Below, piece after piece: positions 52,841 through 62,163 of a DNA stretch of 64,000 bases. Each line of letters starts with the position of its first letter. Position 1 is the stretch's first letter. The position numbers were made by a program, and so were the translations under genes. The stretch lies in NCBI RefSeq assembly GCF_023630705.1, contig NZ_JALQEM010000040.1, positions 62,001 through 126,000 on the forward strand. The letters are read 5' to 3'. The notes below the pieces were generated by a model, which saw nothing but the letters and a program-made list of their open reading frames with translations, was not told where the DNA came from and ran no database searches. The stretch is from Caballeronia sp. GAFFF1 (GTDB taxonomy: Bacteria > Pseudomonadota > Gammaproteobacteria > Burkholderiales > Burkholderiaceae).

Positions 52841-54736
52841 CTACAGGCCGAGCCGGGTCGGCAACCAAAGTGAGAAAGACGGCACCAGGACCAGCGCCAC
52901 CAGTGCGATGCCCAGCACCAGCAGATATTTGACCATGGGACGCGCCACCGCCTTCATGTCCGTGCCGGTGATCGCGCAGGTCGCGAACAGGCCGAGACCG
53001 ACGGGCGGAGCGAAGAGGCCGAAACCCATCGCAACGACGATCACGGTGCCGAAGTGCAGAGGGTTGATGCCGAGTTGCGTCGCGATCGGCGTCAGCAGCG
53101 GCCCGAAGATGATGAGCGCGGGCGCGCCTTCCAGCACCGCGCCGAACACGATCATGATGAGCACCGACAGCAGCAGGAACATCGTCGGGCCATACTGATG
53201 CGCGAAGGCGATCATGGAATCGGACACGAGCGCGGGAATCTGCTCGATGGTCAGCGCGAACGAAACGCTCGATGCCGCCGCCACGATGAAGAGAATGCTG
53301 CTCGCCATCGATGCCGAGCGCACGAACACGCGCGCGATCGATTTCGGCGTGAGCTCGCGGAATGCGAGCCAACCGACGACGAGGGCATAGACCACGGCGA
53401 ACGCCGACACTTCCGTCGATGTCGCGATGCCCGAAGTCACGCCCTTGCCGATCATCGCGATCATGACCAGTGCGACGAGCGCGCCGCCGAGCAGCGGCAG
53501 CCACGCACGCGGGTGCGTCAGGGCATCGGCGAGATTGATGCGCCGGCCGCAGATCACGGCGACGATCGCGAGCGCCACGGCGAGCACCGCGGCCGGCACC
53601 ACGCCTGCGAGAAACAGGCCGGCGATAGAAATGTTCGCGACGAAGCCCATGATGATCATGTTGACGCACGGCGGGATCGTCTCCGCCATCACGGCGCTGC
53701 ATGCGAGCAGCGCGGCGGCTTCGTTCGGGTCTTCGCGGCTCTGGCGCACTGCGGGCATCACCACGCCGCCCACCGCCGCGATATCCGCCAGTTTCGAGCC
53801 GGACACGCCCGAGAAGAACGCCGTCGCCATGATCGTGATGAGGCCGAGTCCGCCGCGTACCCGCCCGAACATGCGCAGCAGCAGTTCGATCAGGCGCGAC
53901 GACATGCCGTTCGTTTCCATCAAGAGGCCGGCGAGCACGAAGAACGGAATGGCGAGCAGTACGAAATGATCGGTGCCGGCCATGACCTGCTGCGAATAGA
54001 CGAGCATCGGCAGCGACGGTTCCGCGAGGAAATAGAGCAGGGCCGAGAAGGCGAGCACGAAGCCGATCGGCACGCCGAGCACGAGTCCGCCGATGAAGCC
54101 GATGGCGAGCAGCGCGCCGGGCCTCATCGCGTGACCGGGAACGAGGACGTTCCACGCACACACTGCCGCCGCAATCGCCGCGCAGCCGACCAGCGTGCCG
54201 AGCACGAGTCTGCGCGTGCCGTTGAACGCATGGGCGAGGGCGAACACCGTCATGAACAGGCTGCCCGCGACGAGCGGATACACGTTGATCCACGCGGGCA
54301 GGCCGCTCGGCGTCATCTGCCCGTATGAATCGACGAGCAGCAGACACGACGACACGCAAAGATTGGCGGCGACGCCCGCGATCACCCAATGGCCGGCATG
54401 CACGAGCGACGGTTGCCAGCGCTTCGGCAGCATGCCGCGAAACAGATCGACCCCGACGTGCTGGCTTCGCCCGAGCACGGTGGCCGCGCCGAAGAAGACC
54501 AGCACGATCATCAGCGCGCGGGCGACTTCCTCGGCCCAGTCGAACGGGTCGTGCAGGAAGTAGCGATAGATCACGGACAGAAACACCACGAGCACGTCCG
54601 CCGCGAGCACAGCCGCACACAGATATTCGATGCCCTGCATCAGGCGCACGAGACCGCGGGCAAGCGGCGTCTCGCAACCGAAGTCCGGCGCGGCGAGCGT
54701 AGCTTCAGGGCCGGGCGTCGCGGAGAATGTGGTCAT
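52841..54736 (-). CDS. TRAP transporter fused permease DctQM
   Basis: 631 residues, with the small subunit (DctQ, about 30-175: LVRLMQGIEYLCAAVLAADVLVVFLSVIYRYFL) fused to the large subunit (DctM, about 205-625: VLGVPIGFVLAFSALLYFLAE ... GLLMETNGMSSRLIELLL). Na+-coupled import of carboxylates across the inner membrane with a periplasmic binding protein (DctP). DctQ/DctM fusions are known but less common than separate genes. The gap to the dctP reading frame is 16 bp. If dctP is dead, this permease lacks its binding protein here. Confidence 0.92.
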   Translation of the reverse strand: MTTFSATPGPEATLAAPDFGCETPLARGLVRLMQGIEYLCAAVLAADVLVVFLSVIYRYFLHDPFDWAEEVARALMIVLVFFGAATVLGRSQHVGVDLFRGMLPKRWQPSLVHAGHWVIAGVAANLCVSSCLLLVDSYGQMTPSGLPAWINVYPLVAGSLFMTVFALAHAFNGTRRLVLGTLVGCAAIAAAVCAWNVLVPGHAMRPGALLAIGFIGGLVLGVPIGFVLAFSALLYFLAEPSLPMLVYSQQVMAGTDHFVLLAIPFFVLAGLLMETNGMSSRLIELLLRMFGRVRGGLGLITIMATAFFSGVSGSKLADIAAVGGVVMPAVRQSREDPNEAAALLACSAVMAETIPPCVNMIIMGFVANISIAGLFLAGVVPAAVLAVALAIVAVICGRRINLADALTHPRAWLPLLGGALVALVMIAMIGKGVTSGIATSTEVSAFAVVYALVVGWLAFRELTPKSIARVFVRSASMASSILFIVAAASSVSFALTIEQIPALVSDSMIAFAHQYGPTMFLLLSVLIMIVFGAVLEGAPALIIFGPLLTPIATQLGINPLHFGTVIVVAMGFGLFAPPVGLGLFATCAITGTDMKAVARPMVKYLLVLGIALVALVLVPSFSLWLPTRLGL

Positions 54737-54752
54737 GGCGTCGTTCCTCCGT

Positions 54753-55784
54753 TCAGGCCCGGGCCGAGGCGATGGCGGTGAAAAGCGGCGCGGTCGCGGG
54801 ATATTGCTTCGCGAAGCTCGCGTACAACTGCGTCTGCATTTCCTTGCGCGCGGTGTCGCGATCGGCCGGCGACATCGGGTAGAAGGTCATGCCGCGCTTT
54901 TTCAGTTCCTGCTCGGCGCTGGCGGCGGTCTGGATGGCCGCGACGCGTTGCTTCGCGGTGGCGTCCTGCGCGGCCTTCTAGAACGCGGGACGCAGGTTCT
55001 CGGGAATCTTTGCGAGTGCGCGCCGGCCCATCACGACGACGAGCGGGCTGAAGACGTGCTGCGTTTGCCAGCATGATTTCACGACCTCGTCGTACTTGCT
55101 GGCGAGCACGGTGGCGCAATCGTGCTCGAAGCCGTCGACGACGCCCGTCTGCGCGGCCATGTACAGCTCTCCGATGGGAATGGGCGTCGGCACGGCGCCC
55201 ATCAGCTTGAAGGTTTCCATGAATGCCGGCGTGGGCAGGACACGCAGCTTCACGCCCTTGATGTCCGCGAGCGATTGCGTCGGCTTCTTCGTAAAGACAT
55301 TGCGGCCGCCGAACGAATAGCCCCATGTGACGACGGAGCAGCCGGCGCGCTGTTGCAGCATGCTGTCGAACGACTTGCCGGGGCTGCCGTCCATCGCGCG
55401 GCCGACATGGTCGAAACTGTCGAATACGTAGCCCAGGTCGAGCATGCCCAGCTCCGGCAGCACGGTCGCCCAGATCGACGAGCCGGTGACCATCATGTCC
55501 ACGGCGCCTACCTTGACCTGCTGCACGACGTCGCTTTCCTTGCCGAGCTGGTTGTTCGGGAAGTAGTCGATGCGGATCTGGTCGCCCACGCTCGCCTTCA
55601 GGTTGGCGGCGAGATTCTGATACCAGACGTAGTGCGCGGCGTTTTCGTTCGCGGGCATCGAGGACGACAAGCGCAGCGCGACGGCCGGCTGCGCGCGCGC
55701 GATGGCGGGAAAGCCCGCGCCCGCCGCCGCGAGCGACGCTGCCGAGGCCGTCTGAAGGAACCGTCGCCGGGAAATCGAATGCAT
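54753..55784 (-). pseudogene. TRAP transporter substrate-binding protein DctP, interrupted by an amber codon
   Basis: ATG 55784 begins a twin-arginine-type leader (SISRRRFLQTASAASLAAAG ... AIARA). The mature protein has DctP features: LRLSSSMPANENAAHYVWYQN, VKLRVLPTPAFMETFKLMGAVPTPI and GELYMAAQTGVVDGFEHD. After 268 residues a TAG occurs at 54978-54980. The same frame then continues without shift for 74 sensible residues (KAAQDATAKQRVAAIQTAA ... FTAIASARA) to TGA at 54753-54755, 16 bp before dctQM. The flanking sequence ...PAF-stop-KAAQDATAK suggests CAG (Gln) to TAG. The truncated protein would lack the C-terminal helices. It could be a true nonsense mutation, a suppressed codon or a base error. 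Confidence 0.85.
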
Positions 55785-55848
55785 GGTGTGTCTCCTGATT
55801 GCCGCGTGAGCGCGGACGAGTTTGCGCGCATGGAGCACCCGCTGCGCG

Positions 55849-55877
55849 ACTGTATCGATTTAGTGTATCGATACAGT
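55849..55877. promoter_or_regulatory. Paired LacI-type operators ahead of the TRAP operon
   Basis: ACTGTATCGAT (55849-55859) and its exact inverse ATCGATACAGT (55867-55877) with a 7-bp spacer. The right half contains TGTATCGATACA (55864-55875), itself a perfect palindrome centred on CG, and the left half TGTATCGATTTA is near-palindromic. Two sites side by side, 65-93 bp before the dctP start. Confidence 0.7.
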
Positions 55878-56069
55878 AGGCGAGGCGTTTTCGACGGTCA
55901 ACCGGGCGTTTTCCCGTAGGCTCATCCGCTGTGCCGACTGCGTTCGCCCTGAATAACCCGCGATGCGCCGCAACGGACTGCGACAGTGCCCAACACGAGA
56001 ATGCAAACGCCTCGGCGTTTTCACCTAGTTGACTCGTCCCGAGACTCTGCCCAAACTGCGTTCCATGCG

Positions 56070-56081
56070 GTGTGATCACAC
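56070..56081. promoter_or_regulatory. Palindrome GTGTGATCACAC ahead of the GntR gene
   Basis: Perfect 12-bp palindrome, with a second inverted arm ATCACA at 56082-56087, 40-50 bp before the GntR start. It fits autoregulation by the FCD-type GntR protein; a CRP-like site (TGTGA/TCACA without the usual 6-bp spacer) is the alternative. Confidence 0.45.
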
Positions 56082-56120
56082 ATCACAACGTCAACCGGCA
56101 TGCCTTTGGGAGGCTCTCTC

Positions 56121-56855
56121 GTGGCGACTCGCGCATCACCGGACTTACCGGCACTCGAACTGGTCGCACGAGAGACGATGGCGAGCCGCGTCTACACGCA
56201 GTTGAGAGAAGCGATCATGACCGGACGCTTTGCGCCCGGGCAGTTGCTGAGCCTGCGCAGCGTCGCGGAAGCGGTCGGTTCCTCCACGATGCCGGTGCGC
56301 GCCGCGCTCACCCGCTTGCAGGCGGAAGGCGCGCTGATCGACGGACCCGGCCGCGCGCTCATGGTCCCGCCGATGACACTCGAACTCCTCGAAGAACTCC
56401 GCGACGTGCGCATCGCGCTCGAAGGCGCGGTGGCGAAACGGGCGGCTTCGCGGATGAGCCGCTCGCATCTCGCTTCGTTACAGGAGATCTTCGACGAGAT
56501 GGATGCTCACGTGGAAGCGGGCGACGTGGCCGCCTACCTGCGCAGCAACTTCAGATTTCATAGCGCGATCTACGCGCATGGCGCAAGCGAGATCACCCAG
56601 GCGACGATCCAGAACCTCTGGATGCGCATCGGGCCGTTTCTCAACCTCGTCGCGCCTGACATTCCCCACATGCGCCGTTCGATGGACGCGCACCGTCATA
56701 TCGTCGAGGCGCTGTGGCGCGGCGACGGCGAAGGCGCGCGCGCGGGTATCGAGGAGGACATCGGCGACGCCGCCGCCGATTTGCAGGAACGCCTGCAAAG
56801 CGCCACGAGCGACGAAGAAAGCGACGACGGCGGCGGCAATCTGGCGCAGGCCTGA
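56121..56855 (+). CDS. GntR-family regulator, FadR/FCD subgroup
   Basis: About 244 residues from GTG 56121, which has GGGAGG at 56108-56113. HTH: SRVYTQLREAIMTGRFAPGQLLSLRSVAEAVGSSTMPVRAALTRLQAEGAL. The C-terminal FCD ligand domain has ELLEELRDVRIALEGAVAKRAASRM, RSNFRFHSAIYAHG and MDAHRHIVEAL, containing the Asp and His metal ligands of this group. First gene of the plus-strand operon; it likely senses the acid imported or processed by the products downstream. Confidence 0.9.
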   Translation: MATRASPDLPALELVARETMASRVYTQLREAIMTGRFAPGQLLSLRSVAEAVGSSTMPVRAALTRLQAEGALIDGPGRALMVPPMTLELLEELRDVRIALEGAVAKRAASRMSRSHLASLQEIFDEMDAHVEAGDVAAYLRSNFRFHSAIYAHGASEITQATIQNLWMRIGPFLNLVAPDIPHMRRSMDAHRHIVEALWRGDGEGARAGIEEDIGDAAADLQERLQSATSDEESDDGGGNLAQA

Positions 56856-56902
56856 ATCGAACGAAGATTCGTACAACGAATGAAAACAACCGGACACGGA
56901 CA

Positions 56903-57709
56903 ATGACGGTTCTGCAGATGCTGAAACCGCACGCGGGCTTGCGCGTGCTCATCACGGGAGGCGCATCGGGCATCGGGCTCGTGATCGCGCGGGCGTTCGT
57001 CGATGCAGGCGCGCGCGTTCACGTATGCGATGCGAGCCAGCAAGCCATCGACGAACTCGCCCACGCCGAAGCGGGCGCGGAATTGAATCCGATCACGGCG
57101 ACGCTCGCGGATGTATCGGATCGCGACGCGGTGGAGCGCGTGTTCGCGGACGTGCAAAGCCAGCTCGGCGGGCTCGACGTGCTCGTCAACAACGCCGGCA
57201 TTGCCGGACCGACGGGCGGCATCGACGAGATCGACGTCAAGGCGTGGGAAGACACCGTCGATGTCAATCTGAACGCGCAGTTTTACTTCGCGCGCCGTGC
57301 GGTGCCGCTGCTGCGCGAAGCGAGGGAAGGCGGGACGATTATCGCGCTGTCTTCGGTGGCGGGGCGTCTCGGCTACGCATTCCGCACGCCTTACGCCGCG
57401 ACGAAATGGGCCGTGGTCGGCATGATCAAGAGCCTCGCGATCGAACTGGGTCCCGACAACATACGCGTCAATGCGATACAGCCGGGCATCGTGAAGGGCC
57501 CGCGCATCGAACGCGTGATCGACGCGCGCGCGAAGCAGCTCAATCTCTCTTACGAAGAGATGGAGAAGCAATATCTCGCCAAGATTTCGCTGCGCCGCAT
57601 GACGACGCCGGAAGAAGTCGCGGCCACCGCGCTCTTCCTGTGCTCGCCTGCGGGCAGCGGCATCTCGGGACAGGCTATCTCGGTCTGCGGCAACGTCGAA
57701 GTTCTCTAA
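56903..57709 (+). CDS. Short-chain dehydrogenase/reductase (SDR)
   Basis: 268 residues. Classical SDR motifs: VLITGGASGIGLVIARAF (cofactor), LVNNAGIAG, catalytic Ser in IIALSSVAGRLG, YAATKWAVVG (Tyr-x3-Lys) and AIQPGIVKGPRI. ATG 56903; the open frame to 56714 overlaps the GntR gene and is a shadow. Being next to a BKACE enzyme that cleaves beta-keto acids, it may oxidise a 3-hydroxy acid to the beta-keto substrate, an inference from context. Confidence 0.9.
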   Translation: MTVLQMLKPHAGLRVLITGGASGIGLVIARAFVDAGARVHVCDASQQAIDELAHAEAGAELNPITATLADVSDRDAVERVFADVQSQLGGLDVLVNNAGIAGPTGGIDEIDVKAWEDTVDVNLNAQFYFARRAVPLLREAREGGTIIALSSVAGRLGYAFRTPYAATKWAVVGMIKSLAIELGPDNIRVNAIQPGIVKGPRIERVIDARAKQLNLSYEEMEKQYLAKISLRRMTTPEEVAATALFLCSPAGSGISGQAISVCGNVEVL

Positions 57710-57724
57710 TCGCACGAGGATCAT

Positions 57725-58657
57725 ATGGCAACGAAACGCAAGGTCATCATCACCTGCGCGCCGACAGGCGCCATTCATACGCCGTCGATGTCGCCGTATC
57801 TGCCGGTCACGCCGCAGGAAATCGGCGATGCCGCGCTCGCCGCCGCCAAGGAAGGCGCCGCGATCATTCACCTTCACGCTCGCGATCCGAACGATGGCCG
57901 TCCGACGCAGGACCCCGCCGTGTTCCAGGAATTCCTGCCGCGCATCAAGGCGGAAACGGATGCCGTGATCAACCTGACGACCGGCGGCAGCCCGCACATG
58001 ACGGTGGCCGAGCGCCTGAAGCCCGCTCATCACTTTCAGCCGGAGGTGGCGTCGCTGAACATGGGCTCGATGAATTTCGGGCTTTATCCGATGCTCGATC
58101 GCTTCAAGGAGCTCAAGCACGACTGGGAACGCAAGCATCTCGAGAACAGCCGCGATCTCGTGTTCAAGAACACGTTCGCGGATATCGAATACATCCTGAC
58201 TTCTTGCGGCGCGAACGGCACGCGCTTCGAGTTCGAGTGCTACGACATCTCGCACTTGTACAACCTCGCGCATTTCGTGGATCGCGGGTTGGCCAAGCCG
58301 CCGTTCTTCGTGCAGAGCGTGTTCGGGCTTCTGGGCGGCATCGGCGCGCATCCTGAAGACCTCGCGCACATGAAGCGAACCGCCGATCGCCTCTTCGGCA
58401 GCGATTACGTCTGGTCGATTCTCGGCGCGGGCCGCAACCAGATCGCGCTCGGGTCCATCGGCGTCGCGCAAGGGTCCAACGTGCGCGTCGGACTGGAAGA
58501 CTCGCTGTGGATCGAGCCCGGCAAGCTCGCCGATTCGAGCGCGGCGCAGGTGCGCAAGATCAAACAGGTGATCGAAGGGCTGTCGCTCGACATCGCGACG
58601 CCCGCTGAAGCGCGCCAGATGCTTCAACTGAAGGGCGCGGACAACACTAACTTCTGA
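57725..58657 (+). CDS. BKACE-family beta-keto acid cleavage enzyme (DUF849)
   Basis: 310 residues. DUF849/BKACE motifs: VIITCAPTGAIHTPSMSPYLPVTP, EGAAIIHLHARDPNDGRPTQDP (HxH metal ligands), AVINLTTGGSPHMTVAERL and VRVGLEDSLWI (family end motif with Glu). These Zn enzymes take a beta-keto acid and acetyl-CoA to give acetoacetate and a new CoA thioester; the first known member is 3-keto-5-aminohexanoate cleavage enzyme. Substrates vary greatly, and no lysine-fermentation genes are nearby, so the specific substrate is unknown. Confidence 0.92.
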   Translation: MATKRKVIITCAPTGAIHTPSMSPYLPVTPQEIGDAALAAAKEGAAIIHLHARDPNDGRPTQDPAVFQEFLPRIKAETDAVINLTTGGSPHMTVAERLKPAHHFQPEVASLNMGSMNFGLYPMLDRFKELKHDWERKHLENSRDLVFKNTFADIEYILTSCGANGTRFEFECYDISHLYNLAHFVDRGLAKPPFFVQSVFGLLGGIGAHPEDLAHMKRTADRLFGSDYVWSILGAGRNQIALGSIGVAQGSNVRVGLEDSLWIEPGKLADSSAAQVRKIKQVIEGLSLDIATPAEARQMLQLKGADNTNF

Positions 58658-58670
58658 CCGGGAGCGCATC

Positions 58671-59450
58671 GTGAGCGCGAAGCTGAAAGTCGTCGCGATG
58701 CCGACGGGATGGCTCACCGTCGATCGGTCATCGCAAGTCTATGGCCGCTACTTCGGCCAGCAGATCAAGGTGCCGGTGTGGTCCACGGCCATCGTCGGGG
58801 CGAGCAAGAAGATCGTGGTGGATACCGGCATCCACGATCCGGGCTGGGTTTCCAGCTTCGTCTGCCCGTGCGATCAGGCGCCGGAAGAAAGGCTGGAACG
58901 CGCGCTGAAGGAGTACGTCGGCTGGAGCGCGGACGAGGTCGATATCGTCATTAACACGCATTTGCACTACGACCACTCGGGCGGCAATACGCTCTTCAAG
59001 AACGCGCGATTCATCGTGCAGGCGCAGGAATGGGAGTACGCGGGTCGCCCGCTGCCGACGCAGGCCACCTATTACCAGGAGTTTCTGATCGGCCGCGAGC
59101 CGCTCGCGTACTTCCGCTGGCAGTTCGTGCACGGCGTCGCCGATATCGTGCCGGGCGTGCGCGTCGTGCCGACGCCGGGTCATACGCCGGGCCATCAGTC
59201 CGTCGCCGTGGACACGGAAGAAGGCGTCGTGCTGATCGCGGGAGATTGCGCGAACTGCATGGAAAACATCGTCGATCTGGTGCCGGTCGGCATCGTGCAC
59301 GAGACGCTCGCCGAAATGGGCTCGCTCGCGCGCATACGCCAGATCGCCGACTTCGTGATTCCCGGACACGATCCCAACGTCGTGCCGGGAACCGCGGGCA
59401 TCGCATTGCCGGCGAGCGCGCGCTTGCCGCATGTAGTGAAAGAGGCGTAA
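58671..59450 (+). CDS. Metallo-beta-lactamase-fold hydrolase of the lactonase type
   Basis: 259 residues from GTG 58671 (GGGAG ribosome site). Motif NTHLHYDHSGGN is the HxHxDH metal site; TPGHTPGHQSV and GDCANC provide the further His and Asp, and VIPGHDP the last His. Arrangement and size match the AHL-lactonase-like group of MBL hydrolases. In a catabolic operon it more likely opens a sugar- or acid-lactone than a quorum signal. The FVCPCDQAPEERL stretch is uncommon. Confidence 0.88.
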   Translation: MSAKLKVVAMPTGWLTVDRSSQVYGRYFGQQIKVPVWSTAIVGASKKIVVDTGIHDPGWVSSFVCPCDQAPEERLERALKEYVGWSADEVDIVINTHLHYDHSGGNTLFKNARFIVQAQEWEYAGRPLPTQATYYQEFLIGREPLAYFRWQFVHGVADIVPGVRVVPTPGHTPGHQSVAVDTEEGVVLIAGDCANCMENIVDLVPVGIVHETLAEMGSLARIRQIADFVIPGHDPNVVPGTAGIALPASARLPHVVKEA

Positions 59451-59489
59451 GTCCGAAAGCAGTCAAGAAGACAACCAGCGGAGGAAGAC

Positions 59490-60617
59490 ATGAAAGCATG
59501 GACGAATACGATCCGTCATGCGGGCCGGGCAGCGCTCGGACTCGCGATGGCGACGGCGCTCGCGATGTCGGGAAGCGCGCACGCAGCGGGCAAATACAAG
59601 ATTTTCCTGTCGATGAGCTATGTCGGCAACGACTGGCAGACGGAAGCCGCGAACATGGTCAAGGCCATGGCGAACACGCCGGCGCTCAAGGACAAGGTCG
59701 ATCTCGAAGTGCAGGTCGCGGGCACCGATGCGCAGAAGCAGATTCAGCAGATCAACTCGATGGTGCAGGCGGGCGCGAAGGCCATCATCATTTATCCGAT
59801 CTCGCCGACTGCGCTGAATCGCGCGATCAAGAATGCCTGCTCGAAAGGCGTGGTCGTCGCGGCGTATGACGCCGAAGTGACCGAGCCGTGCGCGCACAAC
59901 GTGAACATCGACCAGCATCAGGCCGGCACCGTGACCGCAGAATGGCTCGCGAAGACGATCAACGGCAAGGGCAACATCGTGATGATCAACGGCGTGCCGG
60001 GCACCTCGGTGGACCGCGCGCGCACCGAAGCCGCGAAGGCCGTGTTCGCCAAGTATCCGGGCATCAAGATCGTCGCGGAAGGCACCGGCATGTGGAGCCA
60101 GGCGACGGCGAAGACCGAACTGTCGAAGATTCTCGCCACCAACAGCTGGGACAAGATCGACGGCTTGTGGATGCAGGTCGGCTGCTTCACGGCGGCGTCG
60201 ATGCAACTGGACGCGGGCATCGCGGACGACAAGATCAAGCCTTGCGCGGGCGAATCGTCGAACGGCCATCGCGTGCAGATGCTGCCGCCGGGCGAGGTCA
60301 AGGGGCAAGGCGCGTATCGCTCGATCGGCTACCGGTCGATCTCGTACGGCGCGCCGCCGTACTCCGGCGCGATGGCGCTCAAGATGGCTGTTGCGAAGCT
60401 CGACGGCAAGGACTTCCCGCAGCACATCACGCTGAAGCTGCCGCTCGTGGAGAGCGGGCAATCGAAGCTGTGCAAGACGGGCGGCATCGACGAGCTGAAG
60501 GCGGGCTGCACGGCGTTCAGCCCGGACAAGGTGCCGCCGGGCTGGTTCGCGGACATCTATTCCGAGGACACGAAGGAAGTCGGCTTCAACGCGGCGCTCA
60601 CGGGCAACCAGGACTAA
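59490..60617 (+). CDS. Sugar-type ABC transporter substrate-binding protein
   Basis: 375 residues. Sec leader (MATALAMSGSAHA, then AGKYKIFLSMSY), followed by a RbsB-like two-lobe fold: KIFLSMSYVGNDWQTEAANM, INSMVQAGAKAIIIYPISP, VVVAAYDAEVTEP and INIDQ-like NVNIDQHQAGTVTAEWL. Type I periplasmic binding protein for a monosaccharide or related polyol/lactone. A GGAGG ribosome site (59479) precedes ATG 59490. First gene of the ABC set; ligand unknown. Confidence 0.9.
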   Translation: MKAWTNTIRHAGRAALGLAMATALAMSGSAHAAGKYKIFLSMSYVGNDWQTEAANMVKAMANTPALKDKVDLEVQVAGTDAQKQIQQINSMVQAGAKAIIIYPISPTALNRAIKNACSKGVVVAAYDAEVTEPCAHNVNIDQHQAGTVTAEWLAKTINGKGNIVMINGVPGTSVDRARTEAAKAVFAKYPGIKIVAEGTGMWSQATAKTELSKILATNSWDKIDGLWMQVGCFTAASMQLDAGIADDKIKPCAGESSNGHRVQMLPPGEVKGQGAYRSIGYRSISYGAPPYSGAMALKMAVAKLDGKDFPQHITLKLPLVESGQSKLCKTGGIDELKAGCTAFSPDKVPPGWFADIYSEDTKEVGFNAALTGNQD

Positions 60618-60628
60618 AGGCGCTTACC

Positions 60629-62152
60629 ATGAACGACGCATCTCTGGCGATCGATCTATCGAACGTGACGAAGCGTTTCGGCGTGACGGTCGCGCTCGAC
60701 GGTGCGTCGTTCCGCGTGAAGCGCGGCGCGGTGCACGCGCTGCTCGGCGAGAACGGCGCCGGCAAATCCACCACGGTCAAGCTGTTGTCCGGCTTGATGC
60801 AGCCGGACGAAGGCAACATCCGCGTGATGGGCGCGGAGGTCGCCATGCGCGGACCGAAGGACGCGCATCGGGCGGGCGTGCAGACCGCGTTTCAGGAAAT
60901 GACGCTGGTGCGCGATCTCACGGTCGCGCAGAACCTGCTGATGTCGTATGAGCCGACGGGTTTCTTCGGGCGCATCAAGAAGCGCGAAGCGCAGCGGCAG
61001 GCGTCGGAGTGGCTGGAAAAGCTGGAACTCTCCGACGTGCGTCCCGGCGCGTATATCCGCGACCTGTCCTTGCCCGTGCGACAGAAGATCGAGATCGCGA
61101 AGGCGATCGTGCGCGGACCGCAAGTGCTGCTGCTCGACGAGCCCACGTCCGCGCTTTCCGGGCGGGACGTGGCGTGGTTGTCGCGCCGCATCGATGAACT
61201 GAAGGCGAAGGGCGTGACCTTCGTGTTCATCTCGCACCGCATGCAGGAAGTGCGCGAGTTCTGCGACAGCCTCACCGTGTATCGGAACGGTCGCGATGTC
61301 GGCGAGTTCGATGCCGCCGATATTACGGACGACGAAGTAATCAAGCTCGTTATCGGCAGATCGCTCGAAGCGAAGTATCCGCCGAAGATCGAGCCGCCCG
61401 CGCTGCGCGAAGCGGCGCCGAAGCCGCCTGCGATGGAGGCGCGCGGCGTGCGCGTGGACGGCGTGGTGACCGACTTCGATCTCGTGCTCAAGCCTGGCGA
61501 GGTGCACGGCATTGCCGCGTTGCAGGGAATGGGGCAGCGCGAGCTGTTCGAAGCGCTGTTCGGCGCGACGTATGTCGACGACGGGCAAATCCTCATCGAC
61601 GGCAAGCCGGTCACGCTCACATCGACCGCCGATTCGCTCAAGGCGGGCGTTTCGACGAGCTTTCTGCCGGAGGATCGCAAGACCGAAGGCCTGTTCCTCC
61701 GCCTGGCCGGCGGCGACAACGTGTCCCTGCCGGTGATCGGGCGTTATTCGCGATTCGGACTGATTGACCGCAAGCGGGAGCAGGCCGCCATCCGCACGTC
61801 GCTCGCGCAGATGGAAGTCAACCCGCGCGCGCTCTACAAGCCCTGTCTGTCGTTTTCCGGCGGCAACCAGCAGAAGATCGCGATGGCGAAATGGCTGCTC
61901 ACGCAAAGCCGCGTGTGGCTCATGTTCGATCCGACGCGCGGCATCGACGTCGGCACCAAGCATCAGATTTTCGTGCTGATGCGCGCTTTCGCGGCGGCGG
62001 GCGGTTCCGTGCTGTTCTATTCCACCGATGTCCCCGAGCTCGTCAACGTCTGCGACCGCGTGTCGGTGATGTATCGCGGCCGCAATGTCGGCGAGCTTTC
62101 CGGCGACGCGCTCACGGAAGAAAACGTGATGCGCAAGATGCTTTCGACTTGA
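60629..62152 (+). CDS. Sugar ABC transporter ATP-binding protein (two ATPase domains)
   Basis: 507 residues, RbsA/MglA type with two nucleotide-binding domains. Domain 1 has the Walker A GENGAGKSTTVKLLSG and Walker B LLLDEPTSAL. Domain 2 keeps the signature LSFSGGNQQKIAMAKWL and Walker B VWLMFDPTRGIDVG, but its first part (IAALQGMGQRELFEALFG) lacks a canonical Walker A, which is normal for this family. In domain 1 the signature position reads LSLPVRQKIEIAKAI, as is common in this family. ATG 60629, 11 bp after the binding protein; the frame upstream is a shadow. Confidence 0.93.
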   Translation: MNDASLAIDLSNVTKRFGVTVALDGASFRVKRGAVHALLGENGAGKSTTVKLLSGLMQPDEGNIRVMGAEVAMRGPKDAHRAGVQTAFQEMTLVRDLTVAQNLLMSYEPTGFFGRIKKREAQRQASEWLEKLELSDVRPGAYIRDLSLPVRQKIEIAKAIVRGPQVLLLDEPTSALSGRDVAWLSRRIDELKAKGVTFVFISHRMQEVREFCDSLTVYRNGRDVGEFDAADITDDEVIKLVIGRSLEAKYPPKIEPPALREAAPKPPAMEARGVRVDGVVTDFDLVLKPGEVHGIAALQGMGQRELFEALFGATYVDDGQILIDGKPVTLTSTADSLKAGVSTSFLPEDRKTEGLFLRLAGGDNVSLPVIGRYSRFGLIDRKREQAAIRTSLAQMEVNPRALYKPCLSFSGGNQQKIAMAKWLLTQSRVWLMFDPTRGIDVGTKHQIFVLMRAFAAAGGSVLFYSTDVPELVNVCDRVSVMYRGRNVGELSGDALTEENVMRKMLST

Positions 62153-62163
62153 GAGGTGCTTCC

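Larger units (their letters stand above)
55785..56120. other. Divergent intergenic region between the two operons
   Basis: 336 bp between dctP (minus) and the GntR gene (plus). It holds the LacI-type paired palindromes at 55849-55877 and the GTGTGATCACAC palindrome at 56070-56081. Both operons must start from promoters here. Confidence 0.7.

Noticed and set aside
53054..54328. 424-residue plus-strand frame
   Set aside because: Antisense to DctQM; extreme Arg/His/Glu content.
56696..58717. 673-residue open frame on the minus strand
   Set aside because: Antisense to the SDR and BKACE genes; composition is Arg/His-rich and without recognisable domains.
59888..60628. Upstream extension of the ABC ATPase frame
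   Set aside because: It overlaps the binding protein gene and is Arg/Gln-rich; family similarity starts at 60629.
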